Below are positions 12,353 to 23,365 of a DNA stretch of 64,000 nucleotides, one piece after another. The notes under the pieces are model-generated. The model did not search any database and was not told the DNA's origin. It was given only the letters and a program-made list of their open reading frames with translations. This DNA is from Copromyces sp. CBS 386.78. Its lineage: Eukaryota; Ascomycota; Sordariomycetes; Sordariales; Sordariaceae. Location of the stretch: the NCBI GenBank assembly GCA_030685235.1, contig MU839117.1, positions 62,001 to 126,000 on the forward strand, written 5' to 3'. Each line of letters starts with the position of its first letter. The stretch's first letter is position 1. A program made the position numbers and the translations under genes.

Positions 12353-14086
12353 GACTAGCCTAAACGTAGTCTTCTAAGAACGTTGTTCGAAATAAAGAAA
12401 AACGATTAATTTCGTTAAAAATATAAAGAGAAGCCCTAAAATCGAAGATTGTAGAGTTTTTAAGTAGATAAATATCCCTTCCGTTATTCGTATTAAAAGT
12501 ACTTTATTTAATGAAAAATACTAAATTGTAAGTGCCGATTTTTCGTTACTTTTAAGTCATTAAAGTAATAGTCTACATAAAGGTAATAAAGTAATCCTAT
12601 ATTTAATTCCTAACCTTTTTTACCTCTTTATAAATTTCGGGAAACTTTTTAAAATTCTTATTAATAAGTTTCTAAATAGAATTACTAAGCTTTTAAATAG
12701 GATTATCTTTAATTTTAAATATTAAATACTAATAACATATTATTAAATAAGAGTTTCGTTCGTATACTTTATATAGTAATACAGATCCCCTTCTCTTTTT
12801 CGACTATAAAGAATTATTTATATTTTTATCTATACTACGTTTCTTCTTTATGTATACCTTCCGTTTCTTTTTATAATTAAAATTAAGAGCGTCTTCCCTT
12901 TTAAATATAAATTCTTTCGAATTAAATTAATTAATATTTTAAATATTACGAATTATAATTTTCTTATCGGCTAGTAGTATAGTATATTCTAATATATTAA
13001 CCTTTCTAAAATTAATAGATATATCTTTATAGTTTAAGTACGAATCTTCTAAATTACAATTAAATTTCTAAATATTATTTGCCTAAATAAGTTTGTATTC
13101 GCGGGTTATATTAATAAAATCAGTAAATTATAAAGTAGGGGAGGTAATTTCGCTAACATTTAATTTCTTATTATTAGCAATAAGGATTTCCCAATTTAAA
13201 ACCTACTTTTCGAAGTCCTTAGGTTGTTTTTTAGTAGTCTCCTTAATAAAGGCCTAGTATTTTCGCTAGGCGGTAGCAATTTAATCGATAGGGCGGTAAT
13301 TAATTTAATATTTAATTTATTTCAATTATTTATAGGTAGATTTATTTTATTCGAAAGTAGTATCGGCGAAGTAGTTAGCGACGTAAATATTTATTTAACT
13401 ACGGATTCTCGTATTAACGTCGTCGAAATCCTTTTAATATTTATAATAAATATTATACGTATTATTAACCTAATTATAAATAGCCTTTCCTCCTACAATA
13501 GAATCTATAGCGGGGTTAATTATTATATTTTCCCTAATATTTTATTCGGTATAGTATTTATCCTCCTCTTTAAAATTTTCTTCGTCGTTAAAATCTTCTT
13601 TAAATTCTTATTGGAGCTAAGCAGTAATAGTAGCGGCGGTCTTAATACTATCTTCATTAATTTAAATTTAAATTTAAATTTAGGTTTGGGCTATAGTAAT
13701 ATTTATTATAGTTATTATAGTAGTCGCTACGACCTTTTTAACCCGGATCCTTCTATTAAATTAAATAAATTCTTTTTTTATTGCTAGTATACGATCTTTC
13801 GCCGGCTTCGTAAGGAAAAAGTCTTCCGGCTTAGGAGGTAGGACCTTCTAAATTATAGGCCTATCCTTAAATAATTAATTACCAAAATTTTAATTATTTT
13901 TAATTAGTCGCTTAAAAGCTTCGTACTAGTTAGGCTAATCGCTTTAAGTCCTAAAGATAATTGTAATAGCTTTATTAATAGATTTTTTTAACAAAGATAT
14001 AATTAATATTATTAATTTCGTAGGGATATTATTTGTATCGATTATTGTGACGCTTCTATTGTAAATACGTAAATTAGACTATTAAT

Positions 14087-14266
14087 TATTAGATGTAATT
14101 ATATAGAATTAATTAATTGAAGAGTATATATAATTAACTCGCCTAGAAGGTGTAGGGGGTGCTGGAGTATCCTAGAGGGCCCTAGAATCCAGTAATCTAG
14201 GGGGCTAGACAGCTAACCCAGATTGAGTATGGCCAGAAACCCAGATATCCACCCTCTAATCTGACA
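14087..14266 (-). repeat. Copia-A copy 2 5' LTR (180 bp)
   Basis: The least mutated half of the family LTR; it ends TAATCTGACA on the plus strand and is followed by the TSD CTTAC. Confidence 0.9.
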
Positions 14267-14271
14267 CTTAC

Positions 14272-15643
14272 GACTGAGAAAAAGCGGTAGTGCGAATGCT
14301 TGAAAAAAACTAAAATCATAAAGACTCACAGCGCATCGCATCAGCCAATTAAGACAAAAAGAAAACTATAGGCATAATCAGGACAATGCATTGAATTCTG
14401 AGAGTTTTTTCTTATTCTCTTTTTTACTACGTTAGAAAAAGTCGAGTTTTAGCCTATATATCGAGCCTAAAACACCACCTGTAACCCTAACCTGGCCGTT
14501 TTGCTGGTGTGGCCCTCCTGCCTGAGGTGGTAGTGAGCACCCACTTAAGGGAAATGCAGGTGGGTTGCGTGGCACGGGTACAACCAGATGCATTGTGCGT
14601 AACATCGTGCGCCTCCTCCAACCCATCGGACCCTCGTCGTTACGAGTCATACGGTAAAGAAGACCTTGGGTCCCCCTGATGATTTTCGAGTCTTGAGAAA
14701 CCGGCATCTTGTTACGCAATCGTAATTCGAAACACAACGGGAAGAGACACAAGGATTGTTAGACAGAAAATGTCAACGTTGACTGGAGATGGGCAACTGG
14801 ACCCGGGATAACTGGCAGTGTATATCACTACGTTAGGTTGTGGGCTTGATTCACCCACTCTGCATTTCACTGGGAATTGAACAGTAGTTGTGAGGAATTA
14901 TGATATTGCCTGCTACGCCTCAAGAAACGGAAATTAACAAAACAGCAACAAAATGTCAAAGAGAGTAAAGAACAGTAAAGAAGAAAATCCCCGATATACA
15001 TGCGAGCTTTCCAACACAGAAACAAAACAAGCTTTTGGAGATGATGATCATGATGGACGAATGAATAATGCTGGATCTACCTACATGGACAACTTACTTG
15101 ACAACAGCATGACCTTTTTTCCCTTCCTTCCCAGCTACTACCCCTAACCGCTTTCTTTTCCTTCGCCGTATCAACAGCAACAGCAACAACAGCAACGAAT
15201 AATAACAGGGTATCCGAAACGACACACGGACAACATACAAGCAGACAGACAAGACAATACATTTCTTTCCTTCTTCTTTCCCTCCCCCTCTTCTACTTCT
15301 TCCTCCGAACGTTCGTTAACTGGCGTAGTACGCGTGTTGTTCATAACAGTGTTTATACGCGCAATGCACCGCACACGCGCGCACAAAGGGGGCAAATCGA
15401 ACAACAAAAACAACTGGAAAAAAAAAAAAGGAAAAAAAAGGTGAACACGAGATCCGCCGCGATTACAGGATATGATTGGGAGCATCATCCATCCTTCCTT
15501 CGAGACAGCCGGAAGAATGAGTGACGAGAAGAGCAGACAAACAAACAATGATGATGACAGAGAAACAACGACGACCATAAACAAAAGCCGACCACAGATG
15601 ACTTTTGGTGGGAAAAGTGATAGAAAACCAAATCAGAACCCGA
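14272..15643. other. Gap between Copia-A copy 2 and the kelch gene
   Basis: Normal-composition DNA, including the probable 3' UTR of the kelch gene (roughly 15100-15643, with CAA/CAG runs at 15174-15198 and an A-rich tract near 15416-15440). No coding region is convincing. The 106-codon minus-strand frame at 14432-14752 overlaps a segment shared with the 8.2-kb spacer and shows no domain. Confidence 0.5.
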
Positions 15644-18028
15644 TCAACGGCCATGTTGATCCCCCAAATTGAGCCAGCTGATGTCATCGCGCACTACCTG
15701 CTGCTGAGGCGGCCGTGGTGGTCCTTGTGGTGACTGCTGGGCAAGCTGGGACGGCGCCCTCCCGCCCGCAGGCGCCAGAGGAGTGGTGTAGATACTAGCA
15801 CTATACGCACTGCTAGGTGCGCGATCAGCGCCCCAGGGTTTTGTGAATTCGGTCGGGTCCCAGGTATCGTGGACGGAAGCAGGAATACCGCTCGAGTAAC
15901 CTGAGATGGAGCTCACGCCGCTAACGGGACGGGGCATCTCGATCTGGCCGCTCATGCCCTCGTAGAGCTTCTCGTCGTGGTGGTTGTGTTGCCTGATGGT
16001 CGGGCTGCCCGAGTTGACGCGGTTGAAGGACATGCGTGGCTCGTAGACTTGAAGCGGGGGCACTGTCGCGCTGTCCTGAGTCATTCTATGCTGAGGATGC
16101 TCGCTGTAGTGGGAGCTCACGTCCGAGACTACGGTGGTTCGTTGGGAGACTTGGTTAACCACGGCGCTATTGGTGTTGTTGCCGAGTCCGATCACGTTCA
16201 GGGCCGAGCCGCCGGACCAGTACCGGTTCCACCCGGAGCTGCGCCGAGTCTCGGGGTCGACGTTGGCAGCCGCTGCAGGATTCCGCGGCATTGGCTCGGC
16301 TGGGGTAGGTGCGAATGAGACTTCCTTTTCTCTTTCGTGTGGCGCCAAGAATGGATTCTGTGGTGGCTCGGCGGATATGGTTTGCGAAACGGGAATCGGT
16401 TTGCTGATTGTGCTCTTGAATGCCTTGAAGGTGCTGTCGTCCGAGTTGCGCCTGCCAAAGGCGGTGCTGATGCTAAGCTTGTGGCCAGGCGATGAGCGGC
16501 CCGGCTTCTGCTGGTTCCCACGACCGCCGATCATAGCCAGGGACGACATGGAGCCATATGAATCCTGGGTCTGGTGTCCCTGTCCACGGAAGGGACCCTT
16601 CGTGTCAGGCGGGAACCCGTAACCAGACTTTTCGTTGAAAGATCGTCCAGATCCTTCGCTTCCGCTCCTTGCACGGCCTGCTTGGTTGCGTGCCTGCTGC
16701 TTACCCTTCCTCTTGATGCAGAAGTAGATGGCGAACAAGACAATGGCAAGTCCAAAGATTGAACTCAACACCGCGGCAAGGATGATATTGGTGTTGGACT
16801 TGGAATCCTTGGGGCTCCCGGCGCTGCTGCTAACAGCCGCGGTAGCAGCACTCACGGGAGAAACCGAAGAAGCTGTGGTGGGAGTGGCGGTGACCAGTGT
16901 CGTCGATGCTTCTGACTTCGCCAGAGTCGTAGAGGTCGTCCGCGAAGCAGTCGTGGAAGTTGCTGTTGATGTCTCCGAGATTGTCGAAGAGGCGAAGTCG
17001 AGAAGAGACACCTTTTTCTCCGCCAACATGTCCGTCGTATTATACCAGGAGTTGTCCTTGGCGTTGAACATGCCCATAGGTTCCTCCGAATTCCCACCCA
17101 CGAACACAATCATCCCATTAGCATCCTGCGCAATCGCATAGTTACTCCTCGTGCTAGTGGGCGCCAGGGTCGCGTTGTATTGCGGCCAGGTCAACACGTT
17201 CAGCACATTCCTCTTTTCGCTGGTCGATTGTTCCTCCTCCTGTGTTGTTACATCCCGCTTCTTCGCTGGTCCAGCATTCTGAATAGGTTGTTCGGGGCCA
17301 GTAGTTAGCAATATCCGCTGCACTACATTGGGTGACTGTGTCATGTCGAAGGTAAAAAGATGTTGTGATCCATCATCGCCGCGCACCAATGCCGCCTTTA
17401 TCGCCGATGTGTCCTTCGCTATCGGCGTGGCAAGAGTTGCTCCCGAATCCCTCCACCCTGTCTCAGGCTTGAAAAGCATAACCTGTGTGTTCGAGGCGCT
17501 GCCACCGACCATGACAGCCTCGCTGTCTGACCATGGCAAAAGAATCGGGTTGATAGCAGGCGGCACGTTGGCCTCGAATGATCGGACATAATGCGGTGCG
17601 GACGCGCCGATGGCATATGTTTGTGTGGATGGGCCAGTTGAACCATCCTGGTTGCCAGCGTAAACAAGGATGGAATCTGTTGCGTTAAGATAGACGGCGC
17701 CGTGTAGTAACCGATCCTGTGTTACCGGTGCCGGCAACTGAAGAGACTCCCATTTCTTTGTCGAGTACGAGTACTTTTGGATGCCCTGGTAGCCCTCTGT
17801 TTGTCCCTTTCCGCCGACGATAAAAAGTGAAGATGTCGCTGCCGTGCCTGTTGTCGCTCCAACGCAAACACCGCCCGTGACCTTCTCGCCCTGCTCCAAC
17901 TTCTTCCATTTCGCGCCTGGCTTTAACTCTAGCGACTGAAACGCGTCGGCCGAGTACGTATAAAGCGTGTTTTCGAAAAGGACGGCGCACGCATTTGTCA
18001 ACGGGACCTCCGGCTCGGGGAGGGTCAT
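15644..18028 (-). CDS. Kelch-repeat single-pass membrane protein
   Basis: An uninterrupted 794-residue frame. The N-terminal half (about 1-330) has kelch-like blades with VCVGA...LFIVGGKGQ, ILVYAGNQDG, AVMVGGSAS and MIVFVGGNSEE motifs. There is no obvious cleaved signal peptide. A Ser/Thr-rich stalk (about 345-405) leads to one membrane helix near residues 410-433 (IILAAVLSSIFGLAIVLFAI) followed by a basic stop-transfer CIKRKGK. The rest is a long, disordered Ser/Pro-rich tail, presumably cytosolic. Proteins of this layout in filamentous ascomycetes are, as I recall, often labelled 'pre-mRNA splicing factor CLF1', but no HAT repeats are present, so that name would be a misannotation. A sensor or cell-surface role is only a guess. 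It is isolated between two transposon blocks. Confidence 0.85.
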   Translation of the reverse strand: MTLPEPEVPLTNACAVLFENTLYTYSADAFQSLELKPGAKWKKLEQGEKVTGGVCVGATTGTAATSSLFIVGGKGQTEGYQGIQKYSYSTKKWESLQLPAPVTQDRLLHGAVYLNATDSILVYAGNQDGSTGPSTQTYAIGASAPHYVRSFEANVPPAINPILLPWSDSEAVMVGGSASNTQVMLFKPETGWRDSGATLATPIAKDTSAIKAALVRGDDGSQHLFTFDMTQSPNVVQRILLTTGPEQPIQNAGPAKKRDVTTQEEEQSTSEKRNVLNVLTWPQYNATLAPTSTRSNYAIAQDANGMIVFVGGNSEEPMGMFNAKDNSWYNTTDMLAEKKVSLLDFASSTISETSTATSTTASRTTSTTLAKSEASTTLVTATPTTASSVSPVSAATAAVSSSAGSPKDSKSNTNIILAAVLSSIFGLAIVLFAIYFCIKRKGKQQARNQAGRARSGSEGSGRSFNEKSGYGFPPDTKGPFRGQGHQTQDSYGSMSSLAMIGGRGNQQKPGRSSPGHKLSISTAFGRRNSDDSTFKAFKSTISKPIPVSQTISAEPPQNPFLAPHEREKEVSFAPTPAEPMPRNPAAAANVDPETRRSSGWNRYWSGGSALNVIGLGNNTNSAVVNQVSQRTTVVSDVSSHYSEHPQHRMTQDSATVPPLQVYEPRMSFNRVNSGSPTIRQHNHHDEKLYEGMSGQIEMPRPVSGVSSISGYSSGIPASVHDTWDPTEFTKPWGADRAPSSAYSASIYTTPLAPAGGRAPSQLAQQSPQGPPRPPQQQVVRDDISWLNLGDQHGR

Positions 18029-21000
18029 TTTGCTGTTATGGCGGATGTCTCCCCGTGCCTAACGGGGAGAATGATGTAGATATTAGGGTGAATCCGCCGG
18101 GTCGGATGAAAGAGTGTCTTTGCTGATGAATTTTTTTTGTGCCGGCTATAGCGACATGATGAGGAGCTCGCAGAGAATGATGAAAGAAAATGAGTGACAG
18201 GTGATAATGCTGCTGAGTAAGTCTCTGGTCAAAGAGAATGTGAGAACAATGAATGATGGGTTCGCGTTCTGGAAGTCGAGGAGGGCCGGCCCTTGTCGGA
18301 TCAAAGGAGAATTGTTGATCGACAGAACACCTGTGGGATGTTTCCGAGAAGGAAGATGAGAAACAGAGGACCTTTCGCAGGTGGCCGGATCAGGTTGTGT
18401 CGCGGGAAGAAACGAGGGTCTGTGACTCTGTGTCGCAGGATCGGGGGATATGAAGCGGGCTCTTGGACTGAATCTGGTCGGTTTCCACTCTGGCTAAAAT
18501 CTGGTGGTACTCGCAAGCCCCTGGCACGTTAATGCTTCTGTGCTAGCGTCGTCGTCGTCGCCGTCGTCGTTGCCCTCGTACAAGCAGATGCAAGGAGATA
18601 TTTCATGGGCTCATTCGGTCTGAGACAAGGCAAGGTCTCGTAGCAAACTTTTTTTGTTGTTGTCCTGGGTGAGCTCTGAGGAGAGAGTCGGGTCGAGCAC
18701 CACAAGCTGGATCACAAACGGCAAAAACGCGAAAAGAACGGGAGGAGGACTGGGGGAGAGTGAGACGAGGCCTGGCGGATGGAGAGTCGAGAGACGGCAG
18801 AGACTCGACGAGAAGGACGGCACAGAAAGGACCGAGACACTGGAACGACTGGACCAGGACGAGAATGGGGGAGATTGTGCGGACGAGGCGCTCCCACTCG
18901 GAGCATGGCACTTCTGGCAGGGAGGGAAGATGGCGCTCTCTGTGAAAGTCGGCGAATCAGAGGCGCCAATGGGGAGCCGGACAGGGGACAGAGCAGGGGA
19001 CGGCGCAGTGCCTGGCAGGGGACTCTTGATCCGTTGCGTGTATCGTTTCGCGCGGGATACCTGGGATCGCATAGGCGCCAGGGCCACGGGGGAGGTAGCC
19101 GGTCTTGAACGGGACATGTCAGAAACAGCTGAGTACAACAAGTGGTATGGAAAGGGGGCTCAGGCGCAAACAGAAAATTGGCAGTGCAACTCTAGGTAAC
19201 TCTCAGCGGCCAGCTGCTACCTCGGCTGCGCTTGGGTACATTTCCAGCCTTCCTGTCACTGGCGGGCTTGCGTGTTCTGTGTGTTCGCCAGAGGCATGGT
19301 GTGCAGTGGTGCGTGATGGGGTTGTGACTACACTAGTGGTGAGAACGGGCTATCTGTCGTTGGAATCGGATATCAGGATGGGTTGTGGATGTTCTCCGCA
19401 GATGCTACTTTAGACCGGGATTCGGCTGGGTCTGGGACCTTCTCTCGCAGGTGGAGATGGAGATGCAGTGCAAAAAAGAGGCGAGAGGACCCTGGACAAG
19501 TGGACGGCCTCCATCGAGCGTGACTGGAACGGGCAATCCGGTAGAGGACCGTGATCAGGACCAATGACAAACGTTCAGCCAGAAAATCAACAGGACTCGT
19601 CAATCGTTCACGTCAATAGGCTGCCTGTCATCCAGATCCGAGCTCCGAAAAATGAATCTGCTTCAAGATCTCCATGTTGCGGGTGGATGTATCGGTATTA
19701 TATTGACGATGTTCTTGCCGTGGTGTAGAAGTATCTGGACATAGGTATGCGAAAGCGGAGCCAAGATGACAGGAACCAACAGCATGATGCACGTCGATGC
19801 GAGGTTGAAAGCACCCGAGCGCAGTCCATGCCCATGCCCAACTGCGAACTGGGCCTCGTATGAGAACTGAAAAGGTCTCTTGGCTCTTGTCGCCTCTGTG
19901 TTTTCTGCCCCTGCTGGTGACAACCTAAGGTAACTGAAGCCTCGCTCCCATCGCTCATTTTTGGGCTCGTTCGCTTTTGCCTCGTGCCCATGTCCGCGAC
20001 TTCCCCTCGCCAGAACTTGAAACACCACCTTTGGTGCGTCCCTGGCGAATGCTCCACCTTCTAACGGTCTTGGCAGGACAGCTATGGAGCACATCCTCAG
20101 TGGAGTCTGGAGTGTGGGGTCCATTTTCTTCACTTGTCCTTTCCTTTTCTTCACATCATCCTTTCTCATTTGTCGCATTGAGAAAGTCTCCAGCTTTTCG
20201 GAGATGGATGGAACACCACCAAACCAACCACCAGTTCATCCCATCGTATCGTATCATTTTTGCACAGACCAAGAGTGCCCCCTTAATGAACCATTCGGCA
20301 ACAGGCCGAGCAAGCACAAGCAAGCAGCCTCCCAGCCAAGCAAGCAAGGTCAGCAAAGCAATTAACCAGGAGGCAAGCAAACCCTCAGGCCGCAGGGAGT
20401 CATTTCTACAATTGTCAGATAATACTTAATATCCAGAAGATGACGTTTGCCTCCGTCTGCAAGTCTTCATGATACCAACGCCATCTCAAGATACGAAGAA
20501 CGGTTTTTCTGAGCCTGTCGGTAATTTGTTTCTATGCTATAACGAGGTACACGACCTTCCCATTGTGGAACTCTCCACATGCAGGTGTCGTGCGTTTTGA
20601 CGGCGCAGTGTGTGTGGAGGCTCGAGGGAGGGTGCCACGGTGCCTGACTAAAGGAGCTGGGCTGCAAGATCATGGCCAAGTCGTCGTGCAAATCAAGAAG
20701 TTCGCTGCCTATCCCATCTTCTTTCAAGTTGTTATTCCTACTCATCACCTCGGGCAACACAGCCTGGGAATGGATGCGCGCCATCACAAATTCTTGGCGC
20801 GGTCAACATGCCAAATTTGACCTGATGTGGACTTGAAATCATCTGTCAACAGGCTCTCGCGCAAGCTTTCGGGTTCCTGTTTGCCAGGGGAATGTGACAA
20901 GTAAACAACTCCATTCTCACCTCTGAGAGTTTGTGTGATTTGAGGAACCTCACCAAGCGTCGTAAACACTAACTGAGGCGCTTCTGTTTCTTCACTGCCT

Positions 21001-21110
21001 AACTGCTTTCCCTTCATTTTTGGCCGATCCTCCATCTGAGGTCGTTCTTAATTTTCATCTATCTACCCAGCAAGCCTAAAACAGAAGTGAGGTAGTGTAC
21101 AGGATCTCCC

Positions 21111-21153
<43 letters not shown>

Positions 21154-21431
21154 CACTAGCACACGTTTTTTACGTGCCGCACAACATGAGCGGGAATGCA
21201 ATGCGAGACGAAAGATGGCGTCCTGGCGTCCGGAAAGGATCAATAGAAATCAAACTTTCCACGACGAATGGAATGAACGCGGCGGGCTCTGGGGGAAAAC
21301 AAAACAGCCTCAACATTAAGGCTTGAAGAATGACAGGTCCCCTCTCATCTCTCGATTACATACGCACGTACTAGACCGTCGATCATAGATAACCGATCAC
21401 AGATCACCGGAAGGCGAAAAGCGCAAAAGGT
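18029..21431. other. Gene-poor 3.4-kb gap of normal composition
   Basis: Probably the kelch gene promoter plus intergenic DNA. It contains a GTC/CGT trinucleotide run (about 18546-18572), an AAGC-rich stretch (about 20305-20360) and an (AC)n microsatellite. Overlapping open frames on both strands at 18611-19199 and 19663-20178 are long only because the DNA is GC-rich; they have no recognisable domain, so no gene is called. Confidence 0.5.
21113..21150. repeat. (AC)19 microsatellite
   Basis: Uninterrupted AC dinucleotide run. Confidence 0.95.
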
Positions 21432-21434
21432 TGA

Positions 21435-21471
21435 GTGCCTGTTCGTGTGTCTCGGAAATGCCTTTCTGAAA
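21435..21471 (+). repeat. Harbinger left terminal inverted repeat
   Basis: Pairs with 52340-52376; preceded by TSD TGA. Confidence 0.85.
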
Positions 21472-21972
21472 TTAAGTTTTCAGCAGGGAATGCACTGGCC
21501 CTCCTGAACCGGATTTTAGCGGCAAATTCCGAGAAATATAGGTCGGTCAATTCGCTTCAAAAACCAGATTTCAGAAGTCTATTTGTATATCCCGATTTCT
21601 AGAAAATTATAGAAATAAAGCCTTCTATAGCAGATTTCATAATAGTTATCGTTAATATAAATAAAAGGCTATATTTAATACTACTTAATTATTGCATATC
21701 GCTTACACCCTTCTCAATTACTTATAATTTTCTTATTTTTTCGCTCCCTATCGCTATACGAACGTAAAACCCTTCTTTTTATACCCAAAATAATTAAAAG
21801 TCAAGATCGGTCACCGATAAGAGGCGAATCCTAGTCTTTAGGTATTTAAATTCTATTAATAATATTAGATTCGTAGTTTTTTAGCCAACTGACTTCTGCC
21901 TAGCCTAATTAATCCTAATCTACTTAATTTACTAGCTGTAAAGGGAAAGGCAGGGCTATAAAGATTTCGACG

Positions 21973-22972
21973 ATGTCGGCGATAAAGAAGAAGAATTGGG
22001 TATAGACTACAGTATAGGAAATCTACTTTTTAATAGAGTTCGGGAAGGCTATTTAGAAGGGGTTAACTAATTAGAACGGGTATAAGGAGTAGGTATATAC
22101 TAAATTTATTAAGAATATACGTAAAGAGTTCGGGATTATACCGGATAATTAGTAAATTTATAATAAAGTCAATTATTTTAGATATAAATAGTGCGCTTGG
22201 GTTATTTTTAAAAGTTATTCGATATTTGGATTCGGGTTTAATTTTAATACTAGTATACTAACCGTTGATAATAACGTTTGGGATCGACTAATCGAAGTTA
22301 ATTATTATATTATATTAATATATATATAATATAAGTAAATTAATTAAAGTCTTATAAGCCTATAAAGAAGTTATTTAATTTTGTAAATAGGGTCTCCCGT
22401 ACTGTAAACTTATAAAAGAAGCCTTTGTAGAGGATTAGGGTACTATTAGTAAGTATACGATAATTTTAAATTAATTACTATCGATTAGAGAGCTATAATA
22501 GGTTAAACCCTTCGATTTATTAATTGACGGTAGTAACAGCGAGTTGCTAGTACCTATTTATATAAGGGATAGTAATTTGAAAAGGTTTGCTACTAATAGT
22601 CGCGATTTAAAGAAGAAGAAGCAGAAGAGTAATAGCGAGGCGATCGTTAAGAATTTAATAAATTTAATTAGTATATTAATAAAGTAAGACGATAATAATT
22701 GTAACTGCGTTGAGAGGGTAGTTATTAAGGAGAAGAGGACGGCGACCGAATAGTTAAATAAGGTTTTTAATATTTTTAAGCGCGATTAGGAGGATAAAAT
22801 CGATAACGACGTTACTGCGGTTATTTTTGAGGAGTAGGGGTCTTTTAAAATTAAAGTAAATATCTTCGTAAGGATATCCTATAAAAGGAGGGAAATTTAC
22901 TTCGAGAGAATAAAGAGGAAGGTTATTAGTAAGGGTAGAAATAGGGAGGGTAAAGATAGGGAGGGTAAAAAT
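21973..22972 (+). pseudogene. Myb/SANT-like DNA-binding protein of the Harbinger element (RIPped; 3' end displaced beyond the Gypsy insertion)
   Basis: From the ATG at 21973 the frame reads MSAIKKKNWVxTTV, then NGYKE, and YSIFGFGFNFNTS...DNNVWDRLIE, matching the Myb/SANT-like family landmarks W..., NGFK, SGFGWD and VWD. All internal stops are TAG/TAA at places expected to be Gln or Trp. After about 22330 the sense moves to another frame (GLPYCKLIKEAFVED...), which fits a lost intron. The C-terminal part is Lys/Arg-rich and runs into a G-rich tandem repeat, where the Gypsy element inserted; the tail continues after 30461. In PIF/Harbinger elements such a Myb-like protein brings the transposase to the ends. 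Confidence 0.75.
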
Positions 22973-23193
22973 TGTCACGGCACTGGCGGATGGTTCCGGT
23001 ACACGGACCCAGCCCACCGTCACGGCACTGCACGTGACGTCGCGCGCACAGGGCACCAGAGCTCGGGGTCAAAACCCTCGACTCGTGGCGCGCCTTTGCA
23101 CGTTTCCCTCTTTTCTTCTCCATCTTGTGATTCTACTATAGACCTGGAATCAACGTGTTAAGCTTGTCTCTCGTGACCACGTCGCTCGTGACA
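22973..23193 (+). repeat. Gypsy 5' LTR (221 bp)
   Basis: Direct repeat of 30236-30456, essentially free of RIP. The sequence ATCTTGTGATT at 23122-23132 is the inferred start of the R region because it pairs with the PBS. Confidence 0.95.
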
Positions 23194-23203
23194 ATCACAA
23201 GAT
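23193..23203 (+). promoter_or_regulatory. Predicted self-priming primer-binding site of the Gypsy element
   Basis: AATCACAAGAT, made of the last LTR base plus ten leader bases, is the exact reverse complement of ATCTTGTGATT within the LTR. Tf1/sushi-type chromoviruses prime reverse transcription with the 5' end of their own RNA instead of a tRNA. Confidence 0.65.
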
Positions 23204-23365
23204 CAATTCTACACTTCCAGGGAGGAATCAAAACATCCCATCACTTTAAAAGAAAAACGTAAGCTAGGCAAGTCGGTCGCAGTTAATCGCGACGATCTTG
23301 TACATTACAACAAGCCGTATCCTATCGCCAAGTCGGTCGCAGTCAATCGCGACGACTCCCCTACA

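Larger units (their letters stand above)
8503..14266 (-). mobile_element. Copia-A copy 2: RIP-inactivated Ty1/Copia LTR retrotransposon, reverse orientation
   Basis: This is a 5764-bp element inverted relative to copy 1. Perfect target duplication CTTAC flanks it (8498-8502 and 14267-14271). The LTRs are 14087-14266 (5') and 8503-8682 (3'), each 180 bp, with a polypurine tract complementary to 8683-8691. The RT box is readable on the minus strand near 9783-9800 as FYYVND, so one catalytic Asp is lost. It is longer than copy 1 mainly because of the insertion at 12138-12352. The 187-codon open frame on the plus strand at 13224-13787 is antisense to this element and not a gene. Confidence 0.9.

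Noticed and set aside
12330..12420. Possible complete tRNA-Ser gene
   Set aside because: The 5' half and an anticodon-like stem are visible, but the acceptor stem does not close and the right half is Copia-A sequence.
13224..13787. 187-codon open frame in AT-rich DNA
   Set aside because: It is antisense to Copia-A copy 2 and exists because RIP removed stops on that strand; low-complexity Ile/Asn/Leu composition.
14432..14752. 106-codon minus-strand frame
   Set aside because: No domain, overlaps a short repeat shared with the 8.2-kb spacer, and no start or splice context.
15644..18028. Pre-mRNA splicing factor CLF1
   Set aside because: No HAT repeats; the protein has kelch blades and a membrane helix.
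18611..19199. Overlapping 176- and 181-codon frames on opposite strands
   Set aside because: Mirror-image frames in GC-rich DNA, low complexity, no recognisable family; likely 5' UTR/promoter of the kelch gene.
19663..20178. 171-codon minus-strand frame
   Set aside because: No domain, overlapped by other frames of similar length, no intron signals joining it to anything.
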